From: Hemileia vastatrix
Taxonomy: Eukaryota > Basidiomycota > Pucciniomycetes > Pucciniales > Zaghouaniaceae
Direction: 5' to 3'
Length of the DNA stretch: 64,000 nt
Assembly: GCA_030280995.1 (NCBI GenBank)
Contig: JASXTE010000019.1
Location: 8,791,501-8,855,500, forward strand
The stretch's first letter is position 1. Every line of letters starts with the position of its first letter. A model generated the notes under the pieces. The model saw nothing but the letters and a program-made list of their open reading frames with translations, had not been told where the DNA came from and did no database searches. Below are positions 55,180 to 64,000 of this stretch, piece after piece. Position numbers and translations under genes: made by a program.

Positions 55180-56532
55180 TTATTATGTTCAGAGAGATTA
55201 TTATGTGAGGAATTTTATTGTGAAGTAAGATACAATGGATATATAATTATATCCATTAAACAAGGAAATATTGTAATTATTGATTTTTAATTAATCTGAA
55301 ATTACAAAAATATTATATGTAGAAAGAAAAAATATTTCAATTTCTTAGTCTTGAGTAATAAATCAATTAAAATAGTGCAGGTGCAGAATCTGTTTTTCCA
55401 GAACAAGTGTGGTGACCAATTTGATTGGCAACTCACAGTGCACACATTATTTTTAAGTGAAAAAACACATATTAATGATTTATCAATTCCATATTATCAT
55501 TATAATTCTCATGTCAATTTTAAATATATATATATATATATATAATAAAATTATTTGTATAAATATTTACTAATTTTTCATGGTTACTCTTTATGTTTTA
55601 ATTATTTTTCTGCTATAAATATCAGTATTTATTAATAAAAGTCAATCATGATGTATGTTTTATGTATTTAGGTGTACACATAGACATACACAAGAGTTTC
55701 CAATTATTTTTTATAGTAGAGGAAACGTTGTGTAAACTGACAGTGTGAATGGTATCTTTTGGCCAAAATATAGCATTCACCTTCCGTTTTCTACTGCCTC
55801 AAAAAATCCCCTCTCCACTTCTCTGAAATTTTTTTTTTGTTTCCACCTGCTTTGCTACTATTTTCTCACATCCCATTTTGCTCACAATCCCTCTAATTTT
55901 TCTGAACTTCCCGATTCTCCCAGCCTAGTTTTCCAATCTCTTCACCCTTTGTCACTTATTAAAAAAATACTATACTTAAAGATTTTAAAACCCAATATTT
56001 ATTGTGCATCTGTAGATCCTCAACAGATTTTGTAAATAGATCTTTGCTTATTCTAAATTGGCGCTCAAAAATAATATTGTTGTAAACTGGGGTTTTGCCC
56101 AAAGTAGTCTTTCATTAAGCATGCATTACCAGTGTAACAATCTTGTTGTATCATTTTTTCTTTGTTCTTGGTGTAGTTGAATTAGATGATTGATTGTTGC
56201 AATAGGTAGTTAAAAAATATGTAAGAAGGAGATCTTCTTCTTCCATGTCTAATAAATCATCAAGGAAATTTAAAGGCATGGGAAATGTAACAGTTGAGTG
56301 AAGAAAAATGAGTATGGTAGAAGGAGGGATAGAAGAAATTAGTGCTGTTGAAACAGTGATGTTATTGAATAAACCAAGAAACACAAGTGATTAATATTTT
56401 GTGTAACTTGCAAATAGTGAATTTTTCAAAAAAGGAGTGTGGAATGATATCATAAATTTGTGCAACTCAAAAGTAATCTGCATGTAAGAGGGAGCTACAC
56501 AACCCAATGAGTGTGGATGCTCTTATAGGGCT
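55180..56532. other. AT-rich spacer
   Basis: A (TA)n run at about 55525-55545. Near 56500 GAGTGTGGATGCTCTTATAGGG is the mirror of AGAGCATCTCCACTTG at 45279 and may be one end of a small TIR element. Frames at 55745-56035 and 56151-56384 have no domain. Confidence 0.4.
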
Positions 56533-57990
56533 TTGGCAACAGAAAACTTAATGAACTGGAGAAAGGGATTCCTGATGATGTCCTTTCCTCTGACATGGTG
56601 CTTCATGCTTTTGTTTAACCCAAGAATAAATCAAATCATCAACCTTCTCCACTCTTTACCTCTCCCATTCCCCCCCCTTTCTTTCTCCACTGAACACATC
56701 CCATCCTCCCCTTCCTCCCCCAACCAGTCCCTACCCTGCTCAAAAGAAAAGAAGATACTCTTCTCCCACCCCCCTCACAAGACACCCAACTTGCAGCTCT
56801 TCCTCGGATTCCCTAGAGGAGGCTCGTGACAACCATAGGGAACTATTCTTCCCCATCCAAGCAGAAGGCCCCTAACCTCTGGCAGATGTTGATGCCCCTA
56901 TTTCAGAAGGCTCTTCTACCCCCACCCCATCCCCCAAAGACAAGCACACCCCTCTCCCCACTTGCCCGGCCCCAAGCTCTCTGGATGCCTCAATTCACAA
57001 CCCAACGAGAGCCTTTACTAACTTTGGCCTCACCTCAGCACCTCAAATTCCCTTGGCCATGTTTCATCAAGCTTTGCTGCCTGTAGATTCATCTGCCCCC
57101 CTCAAAGAACCTTCTCTCAAATCTGTAGACCAAAAGATTGATGCCATTTTGGCACATCTATCTCATGTTGGTCCCACCTATTCCACCTCAGGCCCCTCCC
57201 CCCTCCGCCCTTCAAGACCTACTTTTGCTCAAGCTGCTGCCTCAGGGTCCCCACCCCTTATCCCACCCCACTCCTGCGCTTATTCCCCGCCCTGGCCCCC
57301 CATCCTTTATGGTCAAACAATCCAACCTGGCATCACCAGTTTTGAAGGACCTGCCAAACCCCAAGTTGCGCTCTTTCATCAACAACCGGATTGCCTCCAA
57401 AAAAATTGTTAATCCCTCCTCCAATGCCGCTATATGTGTCAAGGATGTGATGTGTCACAGGTCAAACGACTTGAAAATTATTGTGAACTCAGTGGATGAC
57501 CAAACCATCCTCACCAGTTCTTGGCAAGAATGGCTCCCTCAAGGATTAATCTACAAACCCCCCACATTCCCTGTTGTTGCCCATGGAATCCCAACTTACT
57601 TTGACCTCAATGACCAGTCATGTGTTAATTCTTTGATTGAAGATAATCCAGCTTCCCTCAAATCCCTGTACAGGATCTCCTGGTTAAGGCGCCCTGAAGC
57701 CAGGGCTGGGAAGAATCACTCATCTGTAGTCCTACATCTTTATGATAAATCAGATGCTGACCTCCTTGCCTCCCCCTTTTCCCCCATCCCCCCTCGTTGT
57801 TGAAGGCCAGATTTGCCACACTGAGACTGTCAACCACAAAAGAAGCACTTGTTTTCAGTGCTGGGGCAGGGGTCATCTGTCCATTCACTGCTCTCTCCCC
57901 CCACAATGTTCAAATTGCGCTGGTCACCACAGCACCAAAGCTGTCATCACCAGTTTGCTTTTGCTGTGTTGATTCTCTCCACCATGATCA
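56533..57990 (+). pseudogene. LINE ORF1
   Basis: A Pro/Ser-rich N-terminal part is spread over three frames (56533-57412). An RRM-like region follows in 57138-57803: FPVVAHGIPTYFDLND, ASLKSLYRISWLRRPEARAG and SSVVLHLYDKSDADLL. After a frameshift comes a CCHC zinc knuckle CFQCWGRGHLSIHC with a second partial CSNCAGHHSTKA. Proteins of this kind bind LINE RNA. At least three frameshifts are needed to read it through. Confidence 0.75.
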
Positions 57991-58081
57991 CCCTCTCAAG
58001 AATTCTCTCACAACTCTCCCCCTCCTTCTCAAAAATCCTCTGACTTCTCCCCCAACTGCCGTCCTGCCCCCATAATCACTC

Positions 58082-58862
58082 ATGAATAGAGACCACACTG
58101 CGAAATCCCCACCCTCTTCCCCGTTTTTCACTTTCTTCCAACTCAATTGTCGTAGATCATTCTATGTTTTCCACTCCCTGTTTAATGACGCCAGAACTAA
58201 CCATTTTGACATTCTTGTATTTCAGGAGCCGTTTCTCTCCCCTGACCACTTCTCTCCTGCTCTGGCCAGGGGATGGCACCTGATCTCTCCCCTTCACTCC
58301 CCTTCCTCCCCCGCCTCCTCTCCCATTTGCTGCTGCTTTTATGTCAACAAACGACTTCCCATCCATCTCTTTACTTCAATCCCTAGCCCTTCATTTGACT
58401 TCACTCTCCCCAACCCCAATTATCTGCGCTAACCTTTACAATCCCCTGGCCTCCTTCTCCACCTCCCAATTTATCTTCCCCTCCCTTCATCCATTCTGTC
58501 ATCTCCCCATTTTCCTTTTTTTCTGACTCAAATTTGCATCATGACCTTTGGGCAGACCCGTCCAAGCATCATTCAAACCACCCAGAGTCCTCCTTCTTCA
58601 TCAACTCCCTCTCTGACCTTGGTATGTCTCTTGTCTCCCAACCCAGAGTCCCAACCTTTTGCAACTCCTGGTGTTTCACATCTGTGATTGACCTTGTATT
58701 TGCAAATGGGAAGGCTGCTGATTGGGTGATAAGCTGCACCACCAACAGAGATGGTTCCTCTTCTCACCTCTCCAACCACAGATCTATCATCACTAAAATT
58801 CTTCCAATCCCCTTCCCTCCCCCCCCCCCCCCCCTACGGACACCCTTTAGGAATTGGAAATC
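58082..58862 (+). pseudogene. LINE ORF2, endonuclease part
   Basis: Endonuclease/exonuclease/phosphatase-type fold in several frames. FFQLNCRRSFYVFHSLFN and HFDILVFQEPFLSP match the first conserved Asn and Glu. SQPRVPTFCNSW and SVIDLVFANG match the later blocks. SSHLSNHRSIITKIL carries the final SDH-like His. The endonuclease nicks the target DNA for insertion. Frameshifts lie near 58430 and 58525. The frame ends FRNWKS at the solo LTR, and joining across it restores NWKSFDESSLHHAL. Confidence 0.75.
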
Positions 58863-59657
58863 TGTCACTGGACAACCTACACACAAGGTCGAGGGTGTTC
58901 ATGGAAGTGAGATGAGGAGGTTAGTTTAGAAACTTCTTCAAAGCACAGAGGAAATGTTCAAGGAAATGATTTGAAGATGACTCAAAGGAAGAGCTACTGC
59001 TTCAAGATATGTTTGATAATAATTCTAATATAATTTTAAAGGTAATATTTATATTCTTAAGATCTCACAAAGGGTTGGAAAACTCAATAATCAAAGATTT
59101 AGAATTTAGAAATGATTACTGAGAAAAATAAGGAAATGTACAATAATAATGATTTAACCTGAAGCTTTACCACTATTAACTATATATATGTTTTATAATT
59201 TAATTCTAAAGAAATATTGAACCACAATCCAACCCCTCCTCACATTGACCTCATACCCATCCATCATTCCGCACTCCACAGACCTACAAAAATTACTCCC
59301 GTTACACCTGGACCCTCCTCACTAACATCCGTTAACCCTTTAATCCTCCACTAACCATCCTGTCCATGCTCACTACCCCTGTTAATAACCCACAGATACT
59401 TAATAAACCTTTTAGCGGAATATTACATTAACTATTGCGCTGTGTGTCACTTATTGGGGGAAAGACTAAAACACACTATTGAGAGATTGACTAATTTAGA
59501 TTTAAAGTTTAGACTAGTGCAGTTGAATAGTGAGTACACAAAGGAAAGTTGCAGTTGCTATGTAGAATTGTTTTCTGCGCTTTGAGTATGGATTTAGACC
59601 TCTGTATTATTGATTTAATGAGCTGCTTTTGCCTTGAGTGTCATGTGGCGCGTGACA
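58863..59657 (+). mobile_element. solo LTR of el.3 family inside the LINE
   Basis: Starts TGTCACTGGACAACC and ends GTGGCGCGTGACA; 795 bp, with AAATC duplicated at 58858-58862 and 59658-59662. Many CpG sites of el.3 are TpG or CpA here. It is younger than the LINE. Confidence 0.92.
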
Positions 59658-60187
59658 AAATCATTTGATGAGTCCTCTCTCCATCATGCCCTTTCTTCTT
59701 TGCCCCCCATTTCCCCTCTCTTCTCTCCCTCTTCTATTGACTTGGCTGCCAAACAAGTCACTTCCCTATTTATTAAACTAATGGAAACCTTTGTCCTGCT
59801 GCAGCTGCCCAGCTTGGTGTGTCATGCATGGTGGAATTGTGGTATCTTGGATCCCCTCAAGAAAAACTGCTACAGAGCCCTTTGTCATATGAGGCTCTCC
59901 CCTGCTCCACATTTTGAGTCTGAGTTTCTGTCAGCAAGAAAGGTCTTCTGTGCAAAAATCAAGTATCTTTGTAAACAACACTGGCAAAAATATTTATCCT
60001 CTCTGAAGCCCAACACCTTGTTCAAACCAGCTAAGTTATCCCCTCACATCTCTACCCCTCATTCCAACCCTCCCCTCCTTGACTCTGATGGTTCTCTGGT
60101 GACAGACAACCTTCTGAAAGCCAGACTTCTTTTTGAAGGCACTTCAGTGGCATCTATCCCCTGTGACCTTTTGGACATCAATACCTC

Positions 60188-60228
<41 letters not shown>

Positions 60229-61080
60229 AGTTCCCCCTTCTCCCCCCTTCACAGTCCAGGAGATCACTGCCGCCCTACTTAAAACAAAGAAAGGCAGGGC
60301 CCCTGGCCCTGATGGTATCCCAAATTCCATTTTACATTGTAACCCTCCTGCAGTTGCTACTCTTCTTCTCCCCCTTTTCCAGCAGTGTCTTGACACGGGA
60401 CACTATCCCACCCCTTGGAAGACTGCTAGGACGGTAATCATCCCCAAAGCGAGTTGCCCTGACTACTCCATTCCAGGTGCCTACTGCCCCATTGCCCTCC
60501 TCAACACTATGGGAAAACTTCTTGAAGCTCTCCTTACTAAATGCCTCTCCTACTTAATAGAATCGCAACATCTTCTCCCTGATACTCACTATGGTGGCCA
60601 CCCTTTCAGATGCACCTCTGACGCCCTCCTTTATCTAGTCACATGGACCAAAGACAAGTGGAGGAATGGTAACGTTGTTGGAGCTCTCTCACTTGATGTC
60701 AAAGGGGCCTTCCCTTCAGTTAACACAACAAGACTCTCAAATTCTCTTCTCAATGCCCCTCCCTCATAATCTCATCTCACTCATCATTGATTCTTTGCGC
60801 AGAAGAAAGACAAATATTGCCTTCTCATCCTTTGAATCTCCTGTCTCCTTCTCAACCAAAGGACTTCCCCAAGGGTCTCCTTTGTCTCCTCTTCTATACA
60901 TAATCTATAATGCTGACCTTTTACTCCTTCCATCCCTTTCTCAATCTTCACTTGCCCTTGGCTACCTTGATGACGTAGTGTTCCTGTCTGCCAGCAAGGA
61001 CCCGGAAGCAGTGGTTGATACTCTCACTAACTTGGGATCAGAAGCGGTTGCCTGGGGCTCCAAGCATGCCACAGTTTTTT
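59658..61080 (+). pseudogene. LINE ORF2, reverse transcriptase part
   Basis: A linker of the 59634-60437 frame leads to a poly-Pro tract made by a C run of about 38 bases. The RT then continues in other frames: KKGRAPGPDGIPNSIL near 60290, IPKASCPDYSIPGAYCPIAL, ALSLDVKGAFPSVNTTRLSN (first catalytic Asp) near 60690, TKGLPQGSPLSPLLYIIYN, and the catalytic YLDDVVFLSASK near 60965. Frameshifts occur near 60240-60290 and 60755. Confidence 0.8.
60189..60226. repeat. C homopolymer of about 38 bases
   Basis: An unbroken C run inside the LINE. Shorter runs are at about 58819-58835 and 20500-20514. Its length may be a sequencing or assembly estimate. Confidence 0.8.
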
Positions 61081-61965
61081 GATTTCTCCAAAACCAAGTG
61101 GATGCTTTTCACTAAATGCAAGCCAATTTTTATCTCTCCCCCATCTCTCACCTTTAATGGTAGTATGCTCACTCCCTCCCCCACTATGAAATGGCTTGAT
61201 TATGCTGCCATTGTGTGGCACAATCCAAAGAGGAACTCTCATACCATCAGACTCCTGCAGGTGGTAGACAACAGAGCCCTGAGGAGGGCCCTTGGTTGTT
61301 CCCGCTCTACTCCAGTCAAACTTCTATTACACAACTCATCCTCCCTCTCCTGCAAACACTGTCTAGATTTAGCTGTCAATAAAGTGTGGGCAAGGCTCCT
61401 CACCATTCCATCCTCAAACCCCATGGCCCACCTGGCCAAACGCCTCCTCTCCTCCCCTATCCCTAAAGCTCATCAACACCAGCTCCATATTCTCTCCAAA
61501 TCCAACCTCTTCCCTCCCTTGATCCCCCTCTCCAACTTAGACTCCCATCACCCATCCCCATTTCCTCCCCTTCTAACCCAACACACAACTCCTCCTTGCT
61601 CCATTCAATTGCCTCCTCTGTCTTTTTCATCCTAACTGCCAACCCTGAGGTGTTCAGGTCACCGGGGGATTCTAGGTAACGAGATGGTGGACATGTTTGC
61701 CAGTGGCTCCCATGACATGGCTTCCCTTGCTAAGTCTCTCCTTTCATTTGACACCCCCCCCCCCCTCCCTCCCTCTATTTCCTCACTTAAATCACACATT
61801 GTAAAACACTCAAACCTCCTCTCTTTGATTTTGCCAAAAAACATAAGATTAGATTTGATTCCTCTTCCCTTTTGTCCCCTTCTCCCATCACACTACAGGT
61901 TGCTTCCTTTCTCATTTCCACAAACAGATTCCCCAATAATGTTCCCCTCTTGTCTCTCTTTTTAA
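61081..61965 (+). pseudogene. LINE ORF2, C-terminal and RNase H part
   Basis: DFSKTKWMLFT and a thumb-like region with ALRRALGCSRSTP and CLDLAVNKVWARLL. Then, near 61660, HRGILGNEMVDMFASGS matches the end motif of LINE RNase H domains (GHxGIxGNExAD). Presence of RNase H fits the Tad clade. Broken by frameshifts near 61080, 61195 and 61640. Confidence 0.7.
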
Positions 61966-62075
61966 GTGGCCGTTGTTTTTCCCCCTCCATTGTTCCCTAC
62001 CCTTTTGTACCTAGATTTTGTCCCTCTGATCCTTCATGCCCCTAGTCGGGTGAGATTGTAAGAAATAAAAAAAAG

Positions 62076-62261
62076 CTTAAGCTAATCACAAGTCACACAT
62101 AGAGCCTGATGGCCAGGTAAACTCAGCTCAATAATTGATTATTGAGATAAATGTGAGGGTGATGGGATGAAGTGAACATCTTAAAAGGTACTTAGTGGAT
62201 CTTCTCGTGGGCGGGGGCGCAAGGGCAAATCGACAGCTTTTCCCTCCTGCTCTTCTCCGGC
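62076..62261. other. spacer upstream of the right-edge gene
   Basis: An AATAATTGATTATT palindromic block, then a GC-rich stretch (GGGCGGGGGCGCAAGG at about 62211) just before the ATG, possibly promoter or 5' UTR. Confidence 0.35.
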
Positions 62262-62837
62262 ATGGCCTCCAACGCTGGATTGCTGGATTGTCCCGCTTTC
62301 CTCTTTCTCAAACACTCCACCTTTCCTTCCTGGCTGGCCACCCAGCCACCTCCCCCTCAGCAGTCTGCCCTCCATCTCTCCCATCCTTCGTCCCCTCTCC
62401 CTCTCAGCCCACTCCACTCTCCCTCTCAGCAATCCGCTCCACACTCCCACTCATCCAACTCATCCAACTCATCCAACTCATCCAACTCATCCAACTCATC
62501 CAACTCATCCAACGATCATCAACAACAACAACAACAACAACAACAACAACCCGATCCTCCTCTGTCGGTCCCCATCGTCATCCATCATTCTCCTTCTCCT
62601 TCTCCATCCACTTCCTTAGCTTCTCACCGTCCTCAGAGCGTTCAAGTCAAACTCTCTTGGCTTCCCACAAACGATCAACTTCCTCTTTCTTCTCTTTCTT
62701 CTACTCCTCCTCCTCCTCCTTCTTGTCGGCCTCCCCATCCTTCTTCCGCTTGGAAATCTAGGTCCGTCTTCTTTCTTTCCTTCTTTTTCTCTTTCTTCTC
62801 TTTTCAACCACTCAACTTTCCCTTTCCCTCTTTCTGT

Positions 62838-62887
<50 letters not shown>

Positions 62888-63512
62888 GCTCTCCTTCACC
62901 GGTTTTTCTGACAGATTCTTCCTAGACTTTCTCCGTCCAGGAGCCCGTCCCTTTCATCATCTCATTGATTCTCTCGCCACCGAACTTTACGGTAGTATTC
63001 ATTCTCAATGTCTGGAACGTGCAGAAGAACTCATATTTGAAGCTGAACAAGCTTGTATCATTCAAATCACTTTTACTTCCCTCGATAATCCTTATTACGT
63101 TTGTCTACATCGAAAAATTATTGATCACTTGGAATTAGATCATCTAAGTTGTTTGATTCGTTTGAAAACTAAAATCCAACATTTTTCACCTCTTATTTTG
63201 GCTTTAAGACTCGTTTCACCACCAACATCAATGCTAGCAACTTTGCCTCCTTCACCTTCCCCCTCTTCTTCCTCTCATTCTAACTGTAGTACCAACAATT
63301 TATCAAGATCTTTATTAGGCTCAGCTATCAAACAATTCACAAGAAATCCTTTTAAATTAGCTGAAGTCGAAACCTTTAAAGCTTATATCGCAAAAGCTCA
63401 ATCTTGGGGAATCGTTGAATGTTACGGCATAGGTAATGCTTCATCAATTCAATTGACACCAGATTGGAGTCTGAAAAACTCAGATGGATCTTATAAAATT
63501 GCTGTGTCTTGA
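62262..63512 (+). CDS. Ser/Gln/Asn-rich protein of unknown function
   Basis: The frame is open from ATG 62262 to TGA 63512 (416 residues). A better model removes an in-phase 153-bp intron, 62762-62914 (GTCCGT...CTGACAG), which contains the (CT)n run, leaving 365 residues (WKSR joined to FFLDFLRPG). The N-terminal third has SNSSNSSN from a 9-base repeat and a Gln tract from (CAA)n. The C-terminal two-thirds look globular: FHHLIDSLATELYGSIHSQC, then EAEQACIIQITFTSLDNPYY, and finally ETFKAYIAKAQSWGIVECYG, which weakly recalls a winged-helix/LOTUS fold. I do not recognise the family. Composition and an intact frame set it apart from the mobile elements, so it may be a host gene. Confidence 0.5.
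62451..62552. repeat. coding microsatellites (9-bp and CAA)
   Basis: About seven CATCCAACT units (62451-62512), followed by about nine or ten CAA triplets to 62550. Both keep the reading frame. Confidence 0.85.
62843..62882. repeat. (CT)n microsatellite in a probable intron
   Basis: About 20 CT dinucleotides in the pyrimidine-rich stretch before a CTGACAG acceptor. Confidence 0.85.
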
Positions 63513-64000
63513 AATGTTTTCGGTTGGTTATTATTATTATTATTATTGTCGTTGTTGCTGTATATGATGATGAAGATTGGTGATGGTCAAAATCTTTTTC
63601 GATATATATAATTACCTTATCTATGATATATATAAGCCACGTTCATATATATATATATGTTACACCTTTGTTAAATGATGCTATGTATTATCGTAGATCT
63701 TTATCTTTTAACTACTACTTCATGACTCTGTGCAAAACAGAAAACTTGAAACAAAAATCATGAAGGATTCTATATATATTTAAAGAACAATGAACTGGCT
63801 TTGAAAATGAACAATGAATTATGTTGATCCCTTTTTTGGTTGCAACTAAAATAATGGCCCCTTACACATCCATGCAAACATGAAAATAAATATAAAAGTA
63901 AAAATATAAATAATATAAAATCCAAGACTCAAAAAGCTTGAGGGGAATTTTAGATGAAAAAAAAAAAATTACATAAAAACATAAAACATAAAACATCATT
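63513..64000. other. 3' flank of the right-edge gene
   Basis: A short (TTA)n tract, several TATATA runs and A-rich sequence. No further gene is visible. Confidence 0.5.

Larger units (their letters stand above)
56533..62075 (+). mobile_element. LINE, Tad-like, decayed and split by a solo LTR
   Basis: A C-rich non-LTR element with ORF1 (RRM-like plus zinc knuckles), and ORF2 (APE-type endonuclease, RT, RNase H). It ends with GTGAGATTGTAAGAAATAAAAAAAA at 62049-62075. The composition is strikingly pyrimidine-rich against the AT-rich surroundings. Many frameshifts show it is old. The 5' end is uncertain. A solo LTR of el.3 type lies in the endonuclease/RT linker, and target duplications of the LINE itself were not found. 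Confidence 0.8.

Noticed and set aside
62195..62761. 188-codon frame overlapping the right-edge gene
   Set aside because: A shifted reading of the same repeats, and it starts without a convincing ATG context. The 62262 frame continues into the globular region.
1..64000. tRNA or rRNA genes
   Set aside because: I looked for conserved tRNA B-box-like and rRNA blocks by eye and found none worth calling. A tRNAscan-SE or Infernal run would settle it.

Overview
The window looks like repeat-dense nuclear DNA of a basidiomycete fungus, most likely a rust (Pucciniales). The evidence is short GT-AG introns, long AT-rich spacers, chromodomain-bearing Ty3/gypsy elements, a Tad-like LINE, PIF/Harbinger transposons, and two copies of a TET/JBP-like 2OG-Fe(II) oxygenase of a type known to be expanded in rusts. 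Almost everything here is mobile DNA or its remains. Only three genes look open from end to end: a SANT/Myb-like Harbinger accessory protein, an antisense zinc-cluster gene inside a chromovirus, and a low-complexity host-like gene at the right edge.

Layout. 1-9.2 kb: old LTR pieces, a 5' gag relic and the 3' two-thirds of a minus-strand gypsy element (el.0). 9.9-20.4 kb: a foldback repeat split by a complete plus-strand gypsy element (el.1, 10086-19973, two 1502-bp LTRs), whose gag-pol is broken by a 266-bp MITE and two stop codons. 20.4-23.3 kb: a minisatellite, a decayed minus-strand TET-like gene and one C-rich foldback arm. 23329-41728: a second gypsy element (el.2, minus) carrying a solo LTR (28161-29288) at its gag/pol junction and a whole chromovirus (el.3, 32661-41081) inside its 5' LTR. 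41.7-44.5 kb: the other half of the C/G-rich foldback, then a minus-strand Harbinger transposase and its terminal repeat, which cuts into a membrane-protein gene fragment. 45.3-48.2 kb: a NAM/SANT-like relic and a solo LTR.

49082-55179 is a TIR-bounded Harbinger element holding transposase (+), a TET-like oxygenase (+), a minisatellite and an intact three-exon SANT-like accessory gene (-). If el.1 and el.2 are removed on paper, the segment from about 9.9 to 44.5 kb shows the same transposase, TET-like gene and minisatellite in the same order and relative orientation. So the oxygenase appears to travel as cargo of this Harbinger family. 56.5-62.08 kb: a decayed LINE split by a solo LTR of el.3. 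62.2-63.5 kb: a gene of unknown function.

Three observations go beyond ordinary transposon annotation: the TET-like cargo of Harbinger; a small coiled-coil ORF overlapping gag in another frame and kept in three diverged gypsy copies; and an antisense gene in el.3 with exact GAL4-type cysteine spacing, its own TATA box and an intron. The two LTRs of el.3 differ mainly by CpG to TpG/CpA changes, which points to past cytosine methylation. All alignments were made by eye, so identities and ends not fixed by target-site duplications are approximate.
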